Positions 46,508 to 62,323 of a stretch of 64,000 nucleotides of DNA are shown here, in pieces. Numbering within the stretch: position 1 is the first letter of the stretch; every line of letters begins with the position of its first letter. A model generated the notes under the pieces. That model did no database searches, was not told where the DNA came from, and was given only the letters and a program-made list of their open reading frames with translations. The stretch is from Chromatiaceae bacterium (lineage in GTDB: Bacteria > Pseudomonadota > Gammaproteobacteria > Chromatiales > Chromatiaceae), in NCBI GenBank assembly GCA_024639005.1, contig JAHEJD010000008.1, positions 1 to 64,000 of the forward strand, read 5' to 3'. Made by a program: the position numbers and the translations under genes.

Positions 46508-47866
46508 ATGGCGCAGGCACTGCAACATGACGGACCGGGTGCCAAAACCCTGATCGTCGGTCTGGGCGCGACCGGGCTTTCGTGCGCGCGCCATCTGGCC
46601 GAACAGGGCGTCCAGGTCGCGGTTGCCGACAGCCGCAGCGCACCGCCGGGCCTCGATGCCTTGAATGACGAATACCCGGACATCGCAGTGTTTCTCGGCC
46701 CGTTCGACGACCAGCTGTTCGATAGTGCGGAATGCCTGGTGGTGAGCCCCGGGATACCGGTATCGACACCGCAGATCGCGGCCGCGCGGAGGCGTGGCGT
46801 ACCGGTGATCGGCGACATAGAGCTGTTCGCGCGCGCGGCGCGCGCGCCGGTGGTGGCGATAACGGGATCCAACGGCAAGAGTACAGTTACTACGCTGCTC
46901 GGTGAAATGGCCAGGGCGAGCGGCATCCAGGTCGCCGTTGGCGGCAATCTGGGAGAGCCGGCACTCGACCTGCTTGATGATGCGATGGCGCTCTATGTGC
47001 TCGAGCTGTCCAGTTTCCAGCTGGAGACCACGGAGGCGCTGCAGCCCGCGGTCGCCACGGTCCTCAATGTCAGCCCAGATCATATGGATCGCTACACGGA
47101 CCTGGAGACCTACGCCGCAGTCAAAGCGCGCGTCATGCAGGGTGCGGGTGTGGGGGTGTACAACGCCGACGACCCTATTGTCGCGGCGATGGGCGGCGCC
47201 GACGATGCATGGTATTTCACCCTCGGCGAATCGCAGAACGACAAGATGCTCGGCGTATGCCCAATCGATGGTAAAGATTACCTGTGCCGCGCAGAACAGC
47301 CCTTGCTGGCAGCCGATGAGCTGAAGATTCCCGGGCAGCACAATCGCGCCAATGCGTTGGCCGCGCTCGCCATGGGGACTGCACTGGGCCTGGATCTGAA
47401 TGCAATGCTCGAGGTGTTGCGCAATTTTCACGGCCTGCCGCATCGCACGGAGTTTGTCGCCGAGATCGAAGGTGTCCGATGGTACAACGACAGCAAAGGC
47501 ACCAATGTCGGTGCGGCGATCGCGGCGCTGCAGGGGCTCGACCGGGGCGATGCGACGCGCACGGTGCTGATCGCTGGAGGCGACTGCAAAGGCGCTGATT
47601 TTGCACCGCTTGCGCCAGTCTTGGAGCATTGTGCGCGCGCATTGGTGCTGCTGGGCCGAGATGCAGCGGCAGTAGCCGCGGTTGCGCCCGCGGCGCTGGC
47701 GGCGGTGCGCGCCGCAGACATGGATGATGCCGTGGCCAAGGCTGCAGGTCTCGCCCGACGCGGAGATCGCGTGTTGCTCTCGCCGGCCTGCGCCAGCTTT
47801 GACATGTTCGACGGTTACGCGCAGCGCGGCGATCGTTTCAAGCAGGCGGCAAGGAGGCTGGCGTGA
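46508..47866 (+). CDS. murD: UDP-MurNAc-L-Ala--D-Glu ligase MurD
   Basis: 452 aa. The N-terminal Rossmann part is LIVGLGATGLSCARHL; the ATPase motif is VAITGSNGKSTVTTLLGEM; the C-terminal domain has WYNDSKGTNVGAAIAAL. I use the second ATG, which has AAGG seven bases upstream; the first ATG, 6 bases earlier, is also possible. A 432-aa antisense frame here is a shadow. Confidence 0.97.
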   Translation: MAQALQHDGPGAKTLIVGLGATGLSCARHLAEQGVQVAVADSRSAPPGLDALNDEYPDIAVFLGPFDDQLFDSAECLVVSPGIPVSTPQIAAARRRGVPVIGDIELFARAARAPVVAITGSNGKSTVTTLLGEMARASGIQVAVGGNLGEPALDLLDDAMALYVLELSSFQLETTEALQPAVATVLNVSPDHMDRYTDLETYAAVKARVMQGAGVGVYNADDPIVAAMGGADDAWYFTLGESQNDKMLGVCPIDGKDYLCRAEQPLLAADELKIPGQHNRANALAALAMGTALGLDLNAMLEVLRNFHGLPHRTEFVAEIEGVRWYNDSKGTNVGAAIAALQGLDRGDATRTVLIAGGDCKGADFAPLAPVLEHCARALVLLGRDAAAVAAVAPAALAAVRAADMDDAVAKAAGLARRGDRVLLSPACASFDMFDGYAQRGDRFKQAARRLA

Positions 47867-49038
47867 CGAGCATGATGGCCCGACCGCGCAGTGGTACCGA
47901 TCTGCGTCTACCAGGCATGGATAGCGTGCTGCTGACCGCTGTGGTCGTGCTGGCAGGTTTTGGCATCGTGATGGTTGCCTCGGCCTCGATGCACCTTGGC
48001 GAGCGCGATGGTGACATCCTGCGCTACGTCAATCGCCACCTGTTCGCGTTGGCACTGGGAACACTCGCCGCTTGGATGGTCTATCAGACCCCGACGCACT
48101 GGTGGCACAAGTCGAGCACGACGCTGTACTTCCTCGGTATTGCGCTGCTGCTGCTGGTGTTTGTGCCCGGATTCGGGCGTGAGGCCAATGGCGCCCTGCG
48201 CTGGGTCGCGGCGGGTCCATTGAGCCTGCAGACGTCGGAGTTCATGAAGGTCTTTATCGTCCTTTACATGAGTAGTTATCTGGTACGCCGGCAGCTGGAA
48301 GTGGCGCATTCCCCTTGGGGCTTCGTCAAACCCATTCTCTTACTGCTGTTGGCGTGTTCGCTGTTGATGCTGCAGCCCGACTTCGGCACCACGGTGGTGC
48401 TTCTGATGACGGCATTTGGCATGTTGTTCCTGGGTGGCGCGCCGCTGTGGCAATTCGCGCTGCTGGTGGTGCTCGCAATCGGGTCGCTGCTGGCCCTGGT
48501 GTGGGTTTCGCCATACCGCCTCGAGCGAGTGACCTCGTTCCTCAATCCCTGGGAGCATGCGCAGGATTCGGGTTATCAGTTGGCACAGGCGTTGATCGCC
48601 TTCGGTCGCGGCGAATGGACCGGTGTCGGGCTGGGTAACGGTATCCAGAAACAGTTTTATCTGCCGGAGGCGCACACCGATTTCGTGATGGCGGTGATCG
48701 GTGAAGAGTTTGGGTTGTTTGGGACGCTGCTGGTTATCTGCATGTTCGGACTGATCATCTGGCGCAGTTACGCGATCGGTGCACACGCCGAGCGGCGCGG
48801 TGACCGTTATGCCGCCTACGTAGCCTATGGCCTGGGCCTTTGGCTCGGTATGCAGGCATTCATCAATATCGGTGTCAACGTAGGTTTGCTGCCGACCAAG
48901 GGGCTGACGCTGCCGTTTCTGAGCTACGGCAGCAACAGCATTATCGTGTGCTGTATCGCTGTCGGCATGCTGCTGCGGGTGCGCTACGAGAACCGTATCG
49001 GCGCGGATGATAAGGAAGGTCAGTGGCAGCGCGTATAA
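47863..49038 (+). CDS. ftsW: Septal peptidoglycan polymerase FtsW (SEDS)
   Basis: 391 aa with about ten transmembrane helices. SEDS motifs: GREANGALRWVAAGPLSLQ (with the large periplasmic loop), LQPDFGT, HTDFVMAVIGEEFGL and the C-terminal GLTLPFLSYGSNS. Polymerises lipid II at the septum with FtsI. Starts with a GTG in a GTGA overlap with murD. Confidence 0.97.
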   Translation: MTSMMARPRSGTDLRLPGMDSVLLTAVVVLAGFGIVMVASASMHLGERDGDILRYVNRHLFALALGTLAAWMVYQTPTHWWHKSSTTLYFLGIALLLLVFVPGFGREANGALRWVAAGPLSLQTSEFMKVFIVLYMSSYLVRRQLEVAHSPWGFVKPILLLLLACSLLMLQPDFGTTVVLLMTAFGMLFLGGAPLWQFALLVVLAIGSLLALVWVSPYRLERVTSFLNPWEHAQDSGYQLAQALIAFGRGEWTGVGLGNGIQKQFYLPEAHTDFVMAVIGEEFGLFGTLLVICMFGLIIWRSYAIGAHAERRGDRYAAYVAYGLGLWLGMQAFINIGVNVGLLPTKGLTLPFLSYGSNSIIVCCIAVGMLLRVRYENRIGADDKEGQWQRV

Positions 49039-50093
49039 CTATCATGGCTGGCGGTACCGGCGGGCATGTTTTTCCGGCCCTGGCGGTCGCACGCGAGTTG
49101 GCCGCGCGCGGTTGGCAGGTGAGCTGGTTGGGTACGCCAGACAGTTTTGAGTCTCGCGTGGTACCGCCACAGGGCTTCGAGCTCGATACCATCGCAGCGC
49201 ATCGTCTGCGCGGCCAGGGTCTGCTACAGGCTCTGCTAGCACCACTTTATCTGCTGCGCGCGATGCTGCAGGCCTGGCAGGTACTGCGTCGCCGTCGCCC
49301 GCAGGTCGTCTTGGGGATGGGCGGCTTCGTCACCGGGCCGGGCGGCCTGATGAGTCGCGTGCTGCGCCTGCCGCTGGTCATCCATGAACAGAATGCTATC
49401 CCCGGGTTGACCAACCGTTGGTTGGCGCGGATTGCCACGCGGGTCCTCGAGGCCTTTCCCGGCAGTTTCCCGGCGGCGATGCGGGCGCAGGCCACTGGCA
49501 ACCCGGTACGTGATGACATCGCCTCTCTGCCGCAGCCGGTGACGATCGAAATGGATCGTCCGCTGCATTTGCTGGTGATGGGCGGGTCATTGGGCGCCCA
49601 GGCATTGAACGAGGCGTTGCCCGGTGCGCTGGCCAAGATTGTCGCGCCGCAGCGACCGCAGGTGCGGCACCAGGCCGGGCGCGGCAAGGCCGAGAGTACC
49701 CGAGCGGCCTATCAGGCGCATGCGGTCAACGCCGAGGTAAGCGAGTTTGTCGACGACATGGCCACTGCCTATCGCTGGGCGGATCTGGTGATCTGTCGTG
49801 CGGGCGCGCTGACGATAGCGGAACTGATGGCCGCGGGGCGGGCAGCAGTGTTGGTGCCTTATCCGTTTGCAGTCGACGATCATCAGACGGTCAATGCCCG
49901 TTTCCTGACCGATCATGGCGCGGCGCGTCTGTTGCCGCAGACCGAGCTAACCATCGAGCGTTTGGCGGCGGTACTCCGCGGGCTGCTCGGCGACCGCGCC
50001 GAGTTGCATGCCCTGGCACAGGCAGCGCATCGCCTGGCCAGGCGCGATGCTACACGGCAGGTGGCGGATGTCTGCGAGGAGGTGCTCGCATGA
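49023..50093 (+). CDS. murG: UDP-GlcNAc transferase MurG
   Basis: 356 aa GT-B enzyme forming lipid II from lipid I at the cytoplasmic face of the membrane. The N-terminal glycine loop is [32 protein letters not shown] and [15 protein letters not shown] are family motifs; the donor-binding [24 protein letters not shown] is intact. The GTG start overlaps ftsW by 16 bases. Confidence 0.97.
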   Translation: MAARITIMAGGTGGHVFPALAVARELAARGWQVSWLGTPDSFESRVVPPQGFELDTIAAHRLRGQGLLQALLAPLYLLRAMLQAWQVLRRRRPQVVLGMGGFVTGPGGLMSRVLRLPLVIHEQNAIPGLTNRWLARIATRVLEAFPGSFPAAMRAQATGNPVRDDIASLPQPVTIEMDRPLHLLVMGGSLGAQALNEALPGALAKIVAPQRPQVRHQAGRGKAESTRAAYQAHAVNAEVSEFVDDMATAYRWADLVICRAGALTIAELMAAGRAAVLVPYPFAVDDHQTVNARFLTDHGAARLLPQTELTIERLAAVLRGLLGDRAELHALAQAAHRLARRDATRQVADVCEEVLA

Positions 50094-51532
50094 GTGATCT
50101 GCCGATGACCAGCCCGCGTTACGCTGCCGAGACCATGGGGCGGGTTCGCCACTTGCATTTTGTCGGCATCGGTGGCGCCGGTATGAATGGTATCGCACAG
50201 GTCATGCTGAACCTGGGCTACGAGGTGTCCGGTTCGGATATTCGCCAGAGCGCTGCCACTGCACGGTTGGTGGAGCAGGGCGCGCAGGTTCATATAGGCC
50301 ATACCGCAGATCAGGTGACCGGGGCGGACGCGGTGGTCATTTCCAGCGCGGTCGACGATGACAATCCAGAGATCATCGCGGCGCGGATGCAGCGGATCCC
50401 GGTCGTACCACGTGCCGAGATGCTGGCCGAGATCATGCGTTTCCGCTACGGCATCGCGGTGGCCGGCACGCATGGTAAGACCACTACGACCAGTCTGATC
50501 GCCAGCCTACTGATCGAGGGCGGTCTGGATCCGACCTATGTTATCGGCGGCCGCCTGAATGCGCGCGGCAGTTACGCCCACCTTGGTGAAGGCGAGGTGC
50601 TGGTTGCCGAGGCGGACGAGAGTGATGCCTCCTTCCTCTATCTGCAGCCGATGCTGGCAGTGGTCACCAATGTCGACGAAGACCATATGGTCACCTATGG
50701 CAATGACTTCGAGCGCCTGCGCGCGACTTTTCTGGAGTTCCTGCATCACCTGCCATTCTACGGCCAGGCAGTGATGTGCATCGATGATCCCAACGTGTGC
50801 GATCTCCTGCCAGAGGTCACACGCAAGGTCACGACCTTTGGCGCCAGCGAAGAAGCCGATGTGCGCGCGGTCGACATTGTGCAGCAGCAGATGCATACGC
50901 ACTTTACGGTGCGGATGCATGGTCAGACGAGTTTCCCGGTGACCCTCAACATGCCAGGGCGGCACAACGTGCTGAATGCCCTGGCCGCGATTGCGGTAGC
51001 GAACGAGCTGGGTGTGAGCGTTTCAGCCATGCAATCGGCACTCGCCGGATTCGAGGGCATCGGACGCCGCTTTCAGGCAAGGTCTGGTTGCCGGGTCGGC
51101 GACTGCGAATTCATGCTGGTCGATGACTACGGCCATCATCCTCGCGAGGTGGCCGCGACCCTCGAGGCGGTGCGTGCCGGGTGGCCCGGGCATCGACTGC
51201 TTCTCGCCTTTCAACCGCACCGTTACAGCCGCACGCACGATGCCTTCGAGGACTTTGTCGCGATCTTGTCGCAGGTCGATGTGCTGGTGCTGACTGAGGT
51301 GTACGCGGCGGGTGAGGCGCCAATCGCCGGTGCTGATGGACGTGCGCTGAGTCGCGCGATTCGCGCGCGCGGCCACGTTGACCCAGTATTCCTCGAGGAC
51401 GTCGTGGAACTGCCGGCGATACTGGCCGATATCGTCGCGGACGGTGACATCGTGATCACCATGGGGGCCGGCAACATAGGCGCCGTGGCGATGACTATGG
51501 CGGAGCGGCTTTGTGCACGAGGCAAAGAATGA
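50090..51532 (+). CDS. murC: UDP-MurNAc--L-alanine ligase MurC
   Basis: 480 aa. The N-terminus [17 protein letters not shown] and ATPase motif [18 protein letters not shown] are typical, and [16 protein letters not shown] in the C-terminal domain is the MurC signature. Overlaps murG by 4 bases (ATGA). Confidence 0.97.
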   Translation: MSDLPMTSPRYAAETMGRVRHLHFVGIGGAGMNGIAQVMLNLGYEVSGSDIRQSAATARLVEQGAQVHIGHTADQVTGADAVVISSAVDDDNPEIIAARMQRIPVVPRAEMLAEIMRFRYGIAVAGTHGKTTTTSLIASLLIEGGLDPTYVIGGRLNARGSYAHLGEGEVLVAEADESDASFLYLQPMLAVVTNVDEDHMVTYGNDFERLRATFLEFLHHLPFYGQAVMCIDDPNVCDLLPEVTRKVTTFGASEEADVRAVDIVQQQMHTHFTVRMHGQTSFPVTLNMPGRHNVLNALAAIAVANELGVSVSAMQSALAGFEGIGRRFQARSGCRVGDCEFMLVDDYGHHPREVAATLEAVRAGWPGHRLLLAFQPHRYSRTHDAFEDFVAILSQVDVLVLTEVYAAGEAPIAGADGRALSRAIRARGHVDPVFLEDVVELPAILADIVADGDIVITMGAGNIGAVAMTMAERLCARGKE

Positions 51533-51611
51533 CGTCGGTCGGTTTCTGGCGACAGAAGGACGCCGGGCTGCGCAAGACCACGCAGCAGACATCGTTCACG
51601 TGGCCCACGGA

Positions 51612-54221
<2,610 letters not shown>

Positions 54222-54222
<1 letters not shown>

Positions 54223-55457
54223 TGGTCAAGCGTACTGACAAGAACATCATCGTTGGTCTGGATATCGGCACCTCCAAGGTGGTCGCCATAGTCGGGGAGG
54301 TGAGACAAGACAACGAGATCGAGATTATCGGGATCGGATCGAATCCGTCGCGTGGTCTGAAAAAAGGTGTCGTGGTCAACATCGAGTCGACCGTGCAGTC
54401 GATTCAGCGCGCGGTCGAAGAGGCCGAGCTCATGGCTGGGGTAGAAATCGATTCCGTCTTTGCCGGCATCGCGGGGAGCCATGTCTCGAGCCTGAATTCA
54501 CATGGCATCGTTCCGATCAAAGACGGCGAGGTATCGCATGCCGATGTGGAACGCGTCATCGATGCGGCACGTGCGGTGGCCATCCCGGCTGATCAGAAGA
54601 TCCTGCATATCCTGCCACAGGAATTCATTATCGATAACCAGGAAGGCATCCATGACCCAGCGGGCATGTCCGGCGTGCGCCTCGAGGCGCGGGTCCACAT
54701 GGTGACCGGTGCAGTGAGTGCGGCACAGAACATTGTCAAATGCGTGCGGCGCTGTGGCCTTGAGGTCGAAGATCTGATCCTCGAGCAACTGGCTTCGAGT
54801 TACTCGGTGCTCGAGGATGACGAAAAAGATCTCGGCGTATGTCTGGTCGACATCGGAGGTGGCACTACCGATATCGCGGTATTCACCGGCGGCTCTATTC
54901 GCCATACGGCAGTCATCCCGATTGCCGGCGATCAGGTGACCAACGATATCGCGGTCGCCCTGCGCACACCGACACAGCACGCAGAAGAGATCAAGTTGAA
55001 ATACGCTTGTGCGCTCACTCAGCTTGCCAGTGCGGACGAGACCATCGAGGTACCGAGTATCGGCGATCGGCCCCCGCGCCGTTTGTCGCGGCAGACGCTT
55101 GCCGAAGTGGTGGAGCCGCGCTACGAGGAGCTGCTGACGCTGATACAGGCGGAATTGCGCCGCTCCGGTTATGAAGACTTGGTCGCCGGCGGTGTCGTAT
55201 TGACTGGCGGCAGTTCGAAGATGGAGGGCCTGATCGATCTCGCGGAGGAGGTTTTTCACATGCCGGTCAGGCTGGGCATTCCCCAGTACGTGACCGGCCT
55301 GGTCGATGTGGTTCGCAATCCCATTCATGCCACGGGCGTGGGATTGCTGTTGTTTGGATATCGCAACCGGGCAATGCACGTGCCCGAGCTTTCTGGCGGT
55401 GGTGGGATGAAATCGGTCTGGAACCGGATGAAGAGCTGGTTCCAGGGAAACTTTTAA
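54222..55457 (+). CDS. ftsA: Cell division protein FtsA
   Basis: 411 aa actin-like protein that tethers FtsZ to the membrane and activates the divisome. ATP-binding motifs: IVGLDIGTSKVVAIVGEV, LVDIGGGTTDIAVFTGGSI and VLTGGSSKMEGL. The C-terminal amphipathic membrane helix reads SVWNRMKSWFQGNF. Confidence 0.97.
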
Positions 55458-55509
55458 TCAGATTGTATAGAGCCCCGTTGGGGCAGATCTGCAGCAGGAG
55501 ATGAGCGAG

Positions 55510-56685
55510 ATGTTTGAGTTAATGGACGTAGATAGCCAAAACGCAGTGATCAAGGTAATCGGTGTCGGCGGCGGTGGAGGCAACGCCATAAATCACATGT
55601 TGCGTTCCAACATCGAGGGTGTGGAGTTTATCTGCGCCAATACGGATGCCCAGGCGCTGCGCAGCACCGAGGTACGTACGGCGCTGCAGCTGGGTTCCAA
55701 CGTGACGCGCGGACTCGGCGCGGGGGCCAATCCGGACCGCGGCTGCGAGGCGGCCGTGGAGGATCGCGACCGGATCTGTGAGGCGCTGGAGGGCGCGGAT
55801 ATGGTCTTCATAACCGCGGGTATGGGCGGCGGAACCGGTACAGGTGCCGCACCTGTGGTGGCCGAGGTGGCCAAGGATCTGGGTATCTTGACCGTGGCGG
55901 TCGTCACCAAGCCGTTTAGTTTTGAGGGCGGCAAGCGCCTGCGGATTGCCGAAGACGGCATCGCCAGACTCTCTGAGCACGTCGACTCGCTGATCACAAT
56001 CCCGAACGAGAAGCTTCTCTCGGTATTGGGTAAGACCACATCGCTGTTGGACGCCTTCAAGGCCGCCAACGATGTGCTGCTGAATGCAGTGCAGGGTATC
56101 GCCGAATTGATCACCAAACCCGGTCTGATCAATGTGGACTTCGCCGACGTGCGCACGGTAATGGCCGAGATGGGTCTCGCTATGATGGGGACCGGCAAGT
56201 CGACCGGTGACCAGCGTGCACGCGAGGCGGCCGAGCTGGCGATCCGCAGTCCGCTCCTCGAGGACGTCAATTTATCCGGCGCACGCGGCATCCTGGTAAA
56301 CATCACTGCGGGCCTGGATCTCGCAATAGGCGAGTTCGATGAGGTGGGCAACACTGTGAAGGAGTTCGCGCGAGACGATGCGACCGTCGTCGTGGGAACC
56401 GTCATTGATCCGGACATGGTCGATGAGATGCGGGTCACGGTCGTTGCGACCGGCCTCGGTGAGGAAGAGCCGGCAGCCTTGAGAAAGCCCGAGGTCGAGA
56501 TCAAGCCGGTGCGCTTGATCAACAACGATGCGTTGGATACGGAAGAACTCGATTACACTTCGCTCGAAGTGCCGACCAACATCCGGCGCAGCCCGAAGTC
56601 CGCCAACGAGTATGTGAAGTCCGCAGAGAGCAAGGACATGGAGTATCTTGACATCCCTGCCTTTCTGCGGCGCCAGGCGGATTGA
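55510..56685 (+). CDS. ftsZ: Cell division protein FtsZ
   Basis: 391 aa tubulin-like GTPase forming the Z-ring. [16 protein letters not shown], the tubulin signature [16 protein letters not shown] and the conserved C-terminal tail [11 protein letters not shown] (binds FtsA/ZipA) are intact. The track starts at an ATG directly abutting GGAG; the second ATG has GGAG 9 bases upstream and gives the canonical N-terminus MFELMDV, so I use it. The 43-base ftsA-ftsZ spacer holds a small GCCCC-GTT-GGGGC hairpin. Confidence 0.97.
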   Translation: MFELMDVDSQNAVIKVIGVGGGGGNAINHMLRSNIEGVEFICANTDAQALRSTEVRTALQLGSNVTRGLGAGANPDRGCEAAVEDRDRICEALEGADMVFITAGMGGGTGTGAAPVVAEVAKDLGILTVAVVTKPFSFEGGKRLRIAEDGIARLSEHVDSLITIPNEKLLSVLGKTTSLLDAFKAANDVLLNAVQGIAELITKPGLINVDFADVRTVMAEMGLAMMGTGKSTGDQRAREAAELAIRSPLLEDVNLSGARGILVNITAGLDLAIGEFDEVGNTVKEFARDDATVVVGTVIDPDMVDEMRVTVVATGLGEEEPAALRKPEVEIKPVRLINNDALDTEELDYTSLEVPTNIRRSPKSANEYVKSAESKDMEYLDIPAFLRRQAD

Positions 56686-56884
56686 TTGGGCCTCGATCTG
56701 GGGCTAACTTACTAAAGGGCCGCACATTTTTGCTTGATCCGGGTAGCGTAAAAGACGAGAATCAGGGTAATCCCTAAGGAACAATCGGGGGGGCTGCAGT
56801 ACGGCGGCGGCGTTGAAGATCTGCGATATTGAGCGCTTAAACAGCTGAAAATTAACGGGATATCGACTCGGGGAGTCCACGTCG

Positions 56885-57799
56885 ATGATAAAGCAGCGCA
56901 CCTTGAAGAACGTAATCCGCGCCACCGGGGTGGGACTCCACACGGGGGAAAAGGTCTTTTTGACCCTGCGCCCAGCAGCGCCTGACACCGGGATTGTGTT
57001 CCGTCGCGACGATCTCGAGTCGCCCCTGGACATCCCGGCCAGGGCCGAAAATGTTGGCGATACACGGTTGTCGACCACTTTGGCGAAGGACGGCGTGCGG
57101 ATCTCGACGGTCGAGCACCTGTTGTCGGCCTTTGCCGGACTGGGCATCGACAATGCGTATGCCGACGTTAGCGCCCCAGAGGTGCCGATTATGGATGGCA
57201 GCGCGGGGCCGTTCGTCTTCCTGATTCAGTCGGCAGGTGTCGAAGAGCAGAATGTCGCCAAACGCTTTATCCGAATCCGGAAGACGCTAGAGGTCAGAGA
57301 CGGCGACAAGATCGCGCGCTTCGAGCCGTTCAACGGCTTCAAGGTGAGCTTTGGAATCGACTTCGACCATCCGGCGATGAGTGACGACAGTCGGCGCTCC
57401 GAGATCGATTTTTCGTCCACGTCGTTCGTGAAGGAGGTCAGTAGGGCGCGTACCTTCGGCTTCCTGCGCGAGATCGAGACCTTGCGTGAAAACGGCCTGG
57501 CGCTCGGCGGTAGTATGAACAATGCCATCGTCGTCGACGACTTTCGCGTACTCAACGAGGACGGGCTGCGCTATGGGGACGAGTTCGTCAAGCATAAGAT
57601 CCTCGATGCTATCGGGGATCTGTACCTGCTGGGGCATAGTTTAATCGGTGCGTTCTTTGGTTATAAATCTGGCCATGAACTCAACAATCGTCTCCTCAAG
57701 GCCCTGATCGCGCAGCCGGATGCCTGGGAGGAGGTGACTTTCGCCGAGGCGGAGCGGGCGCCGATATCCTTCATGAAGCCTGCGCACGTATCTTCGTAA
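56885..57799 (+). CDS. lpxC: UDP-3-O-acyl-N-acetylglucosamine deacetylase LpxC
   Basis: 304 aa zinc enzyme, committed step of lipid A synthesis, showing that the organism makes LPS. Zn ligands sit in [17 protein letters not shown] and in [17 protein letters not shown]. The catalytic Glu lies in the region of [10 protein letters not shown]. About 200 bases separate it from ftsZ, room for its own promoter, though none is clear by eye. Confidence 0.97.
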   Translation: MIKQRTLKNVIRATGVGLHTGEKVFLTLRPAAPDTGIVFRRDDLESPLDIPARAENVGDTRLSTTLAKDGVRISTVEHLLSAFAGLGIDNAYADVSAPEVPIMDGSAGPFVFLIQSAGVEEQNVAKRFIRIRKTLEVRDGDKIARFEPFNGFKVSFGIDFDHPAMSDDSRRSEIDFSSTSFVKEVSRARTFGFLREIETLRENGLALGGSMNNAIVVDDFRVLNEDGLRYGDEFVKHKILDAIGDLYLLGHSLIGAFFGYKSGHELNNRLLKALIAQPDAWEEVTFAEAERAPISFMKPAHVSS

Positions 57800-57812
57800 G
57801 TAGCTGATTTCA

Positions 57813-58247
57813 TTATTTTCTGACGGCGAGTCCCAAGCGCTCCAGTGCCGCGCGCAGCTGCGGATGCTTGGTATCCTCCGCGCTATCGTGGATAATTGAG
57901 GCCGCTACAGCAGAGTGCTGCGCAGGTCTGTGACGCGGCCTACAAGATTCGCGTTCCACCAGCACCTTGACCGTGACCGCCGTCAGCGCGGTGTGATCAG
58001 GGCGCAGTAGACTCAATAGCTCGGGCGCCAGATAACGCAGTCGCGTCGCCCACACCGGCGAGTCGACGTGCAGGACCAATAGGCCCTCACGAATCTGCGC
58101 GGCGCGGCAATGTGGCGCCAGGTCAGCAGGCAGTAATCGGCGAATCTGGTTGAGGAGCGCGTTTTGTGCGCGGATCTCTCGTTCGAGAAGCTTGAGCGTA
58201 GGTTTGTCCTTCAGCAGGTGGCGAACCGACTTGGGGCTGCGGGCCAT
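57813..58247 (-). CDS. dciA: DciA-like DUF721 protein
   Basis: 144 aa, basic. The DUF721 core is HCRAAQIREGLLVLHVDSPVWATRLRYLAPELL. DciA is the ancestral bacterial loader of the DnaB replicative helicase. It lies on the opposite strand between lpxC and the M23 peptidase, as in Pseudomonas and many other gammaproteobacteria that lack DnaC. Converges with lpxC, 13 bases between stops. Confidence 0.9.
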   Translation of the reverse strand: MARSPKSVRHLLKDKPTLKLLEREIRAQNALLNQIRRLLPADLAPHCRAAQIREGLLVLHVDSPVWATRLRYLAPELLSLLRPDHTALTAVTVKVLVERESCRPRHRPAQHSAVAASIIHDSAEDTKHPQLRAALERLGLAVRK

Positions 58248-58331
58248 AGCGAGGTCTCTCAGCGCGGAGTCAACCGTTAAAGGTTACACCTTTGGCGGTC
58301 GATAAGTCTTAATGGCCGGCGAACAGACGAA

Positions 58332-59261
58332 ATGAAAATCATATTCCTATCCGATGGGTGTCGACGCACTGCCAGCTTCGATCTCTGCTTCGCCAGGACC
58401 ATGGTGATCAGCGGGCTGGTCCTGATTTGTGTCGTCGCCGCGGCACTTTGGGGTGGCTATCGGATGGGCCAACGGCCCGTGGCACCACCCGTCGGGATAG
58501 ACGTTGCGTCGACAGAGATCTTGTCGCTGCTCGAGACCGAGCGGCAGGCGATCGCCGATGCCCGATCACAGCAGCGAGCACATACTGATGTACTGGCGCT
58601 CAGGATCGCCGAAATACAGGGACACCTGATGCGCCTGAATGCGCTGGGCGACCGCCTCGTGGAGGTCGGTAAACTGGACAGGGAGGAGTTCGATTTTTCG
58701 TCGTCCCCGCCGGTGGGCGGCGTCGATGATGCGCTGTCGGGCGAGATGCAGGACATCGCGGAGTTCAATGCCGAAATGAGCCGCATCTCGGCGCTGCTTG
58801 AAGATCGAGAAGACAAACTCGCGGCGATGGAACAATTGTTGACCAACCGCGAACTGATGGCGGCGATAAAGATATCCGGTCGGCCGGTCAAGAAGGGCTG
58901 GATGTCCTCGGCCTATGGCAAGCGCACCGATCCCTTCAAAGGCAAGAAGTCTTTCCATCGAGGCCTCGATTTCGCGGGCAAGCCCGGCGCCGATGTAATC
59001 GCCGTGGCATCGGGTGTGGTCTCCCGTTCTGAGAAGGTCGATGGTTACGGCAATGTGGTCGAGATCAAGCACGCCAACGGCTATTCCACGCTCTATGCGC
59101 ACAACAAAGAAAACCTGGTGAAAGTCGGGGATGTGGTCGGCAAAGGTCAGACCATTGCGCTGCTTGGCAGCACCGGCCGATCCAGTGGCCCGCACGTACA
59201 TTTCGAGGTGCATCGCGACGGCAAGCACCATAATCCGCTGCGCTTCGTAGGCAAGCCCTAG
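58332..59261 (+). CDS. M23-family peptidoglycan endopeptidase
   Basis: 309 aa. An N-terminal membrane helix (MVISGLVLICVVAAALWGGY) is followed by a periplasmic coiled coil (residues ~55-170) and a LytM domain. The zinc ligands appear in HRGLDFAGKPG and HVHFEV, so it should be catalytically active rather than an EnvC/NlpD-type activator. It occupies the position of secM in E. coli; no SecM-like arrest sequence is seen. Divergent from dciA. Confidence 0.92.
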   Translation: MKIIFLSDGCRRTASFDLCFARTMVISGLVLICVVAAALWGGYRMGQRPVAPPVGIDVASTEILSLLETERQAIADARSQQRAHTDVLALRIAEIQGHLMRLNALGDRLVEVGKLDREEFDFSSSPPVGGVDDALSGEMQDIAEFNAEMSRISALLEDREDKLAAMEQLLTNRELMAAIKISGRPVKKGWMSSAYGKRTDPFKGKKSFHRGLDFAGKPGADVIAVASGVVSRSEKVDGYGNVVEIKHANGYSTLYAHNKENLVKVGDVVGKGQTIALLGSTGRSSGPHVHFEVHRDGKHHNPLRFVGKP

Positions 59262-59262
59262 T

Positions 59263-59381
59263 AGCCCGCTTACCTCACCGACTTCCTACTGCGGACGTCG
59301 TTATGCTCGCTGTAACGAGTACGCCCCGTCGCAGCGGCATCTCGCCGCCCTCGCAACGAAACACGGTGAAATAAGCGGGCT
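59263..59381. repeat. Palindromic repeat element, short copy (119 bp)
   Basis: Begins one base after the M23 stop codon. Ends AGCCCGCTTACCTCACCG and CGGTGAAATAAGCGGGCT form inverted repeats with 16 of 18 positions matching. Its reverse complement aligns with the 185-bp element at 8.8 kb, including the inner block TTTCGTTGCGAGGG and CGGTGAG near the far end. No ORF inside. Confidence 0.75.
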
Positions 59382-59397
59382 CGCGCTTTGCCGGAAG

Positions 59398-59416
59398 ACC
59401 CGCTGCGGCGGGTTTA
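59398..59416 (+). terminator. Weak terminator-like hairpin downstream of the M23 gene
   Basis: A 6-bp stem ACCCGC-TGCG-GCGGGT is followed by TTATT. Short stem and imperfect T-run, so termination is uncertain. It lies between the palindromic element and secA. Confidence 0.35.
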
Positions 59417-59502
59417 TTCGTTGCGTTCACCGCGTTCCAAAGCCCGATTGAGTTATCATTCTGGGCTTTGTTTTCCAGCCTGTCGGAGAAGGTCCTAGGT
59501 TA

Positions 59503-62307
<2,805 letters not shown>

Positions 62308-62323
62308 GGCCCCACAGGCGGTT

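Noticed and set aside
46331-47629. 432-aa antisense ORF over murD
   Set aside because: Lies wholly opposite murD, reads as Arg/His-rich shadow sequence, has no family likeness and arises from high-GC codon bias.
58332-59261. Possible SecM arrest peptide upstream of secA
   Set aside because: The gene in the secM position encodes an M23 peptidase with intact zinc ligands; no arrest motif is present.
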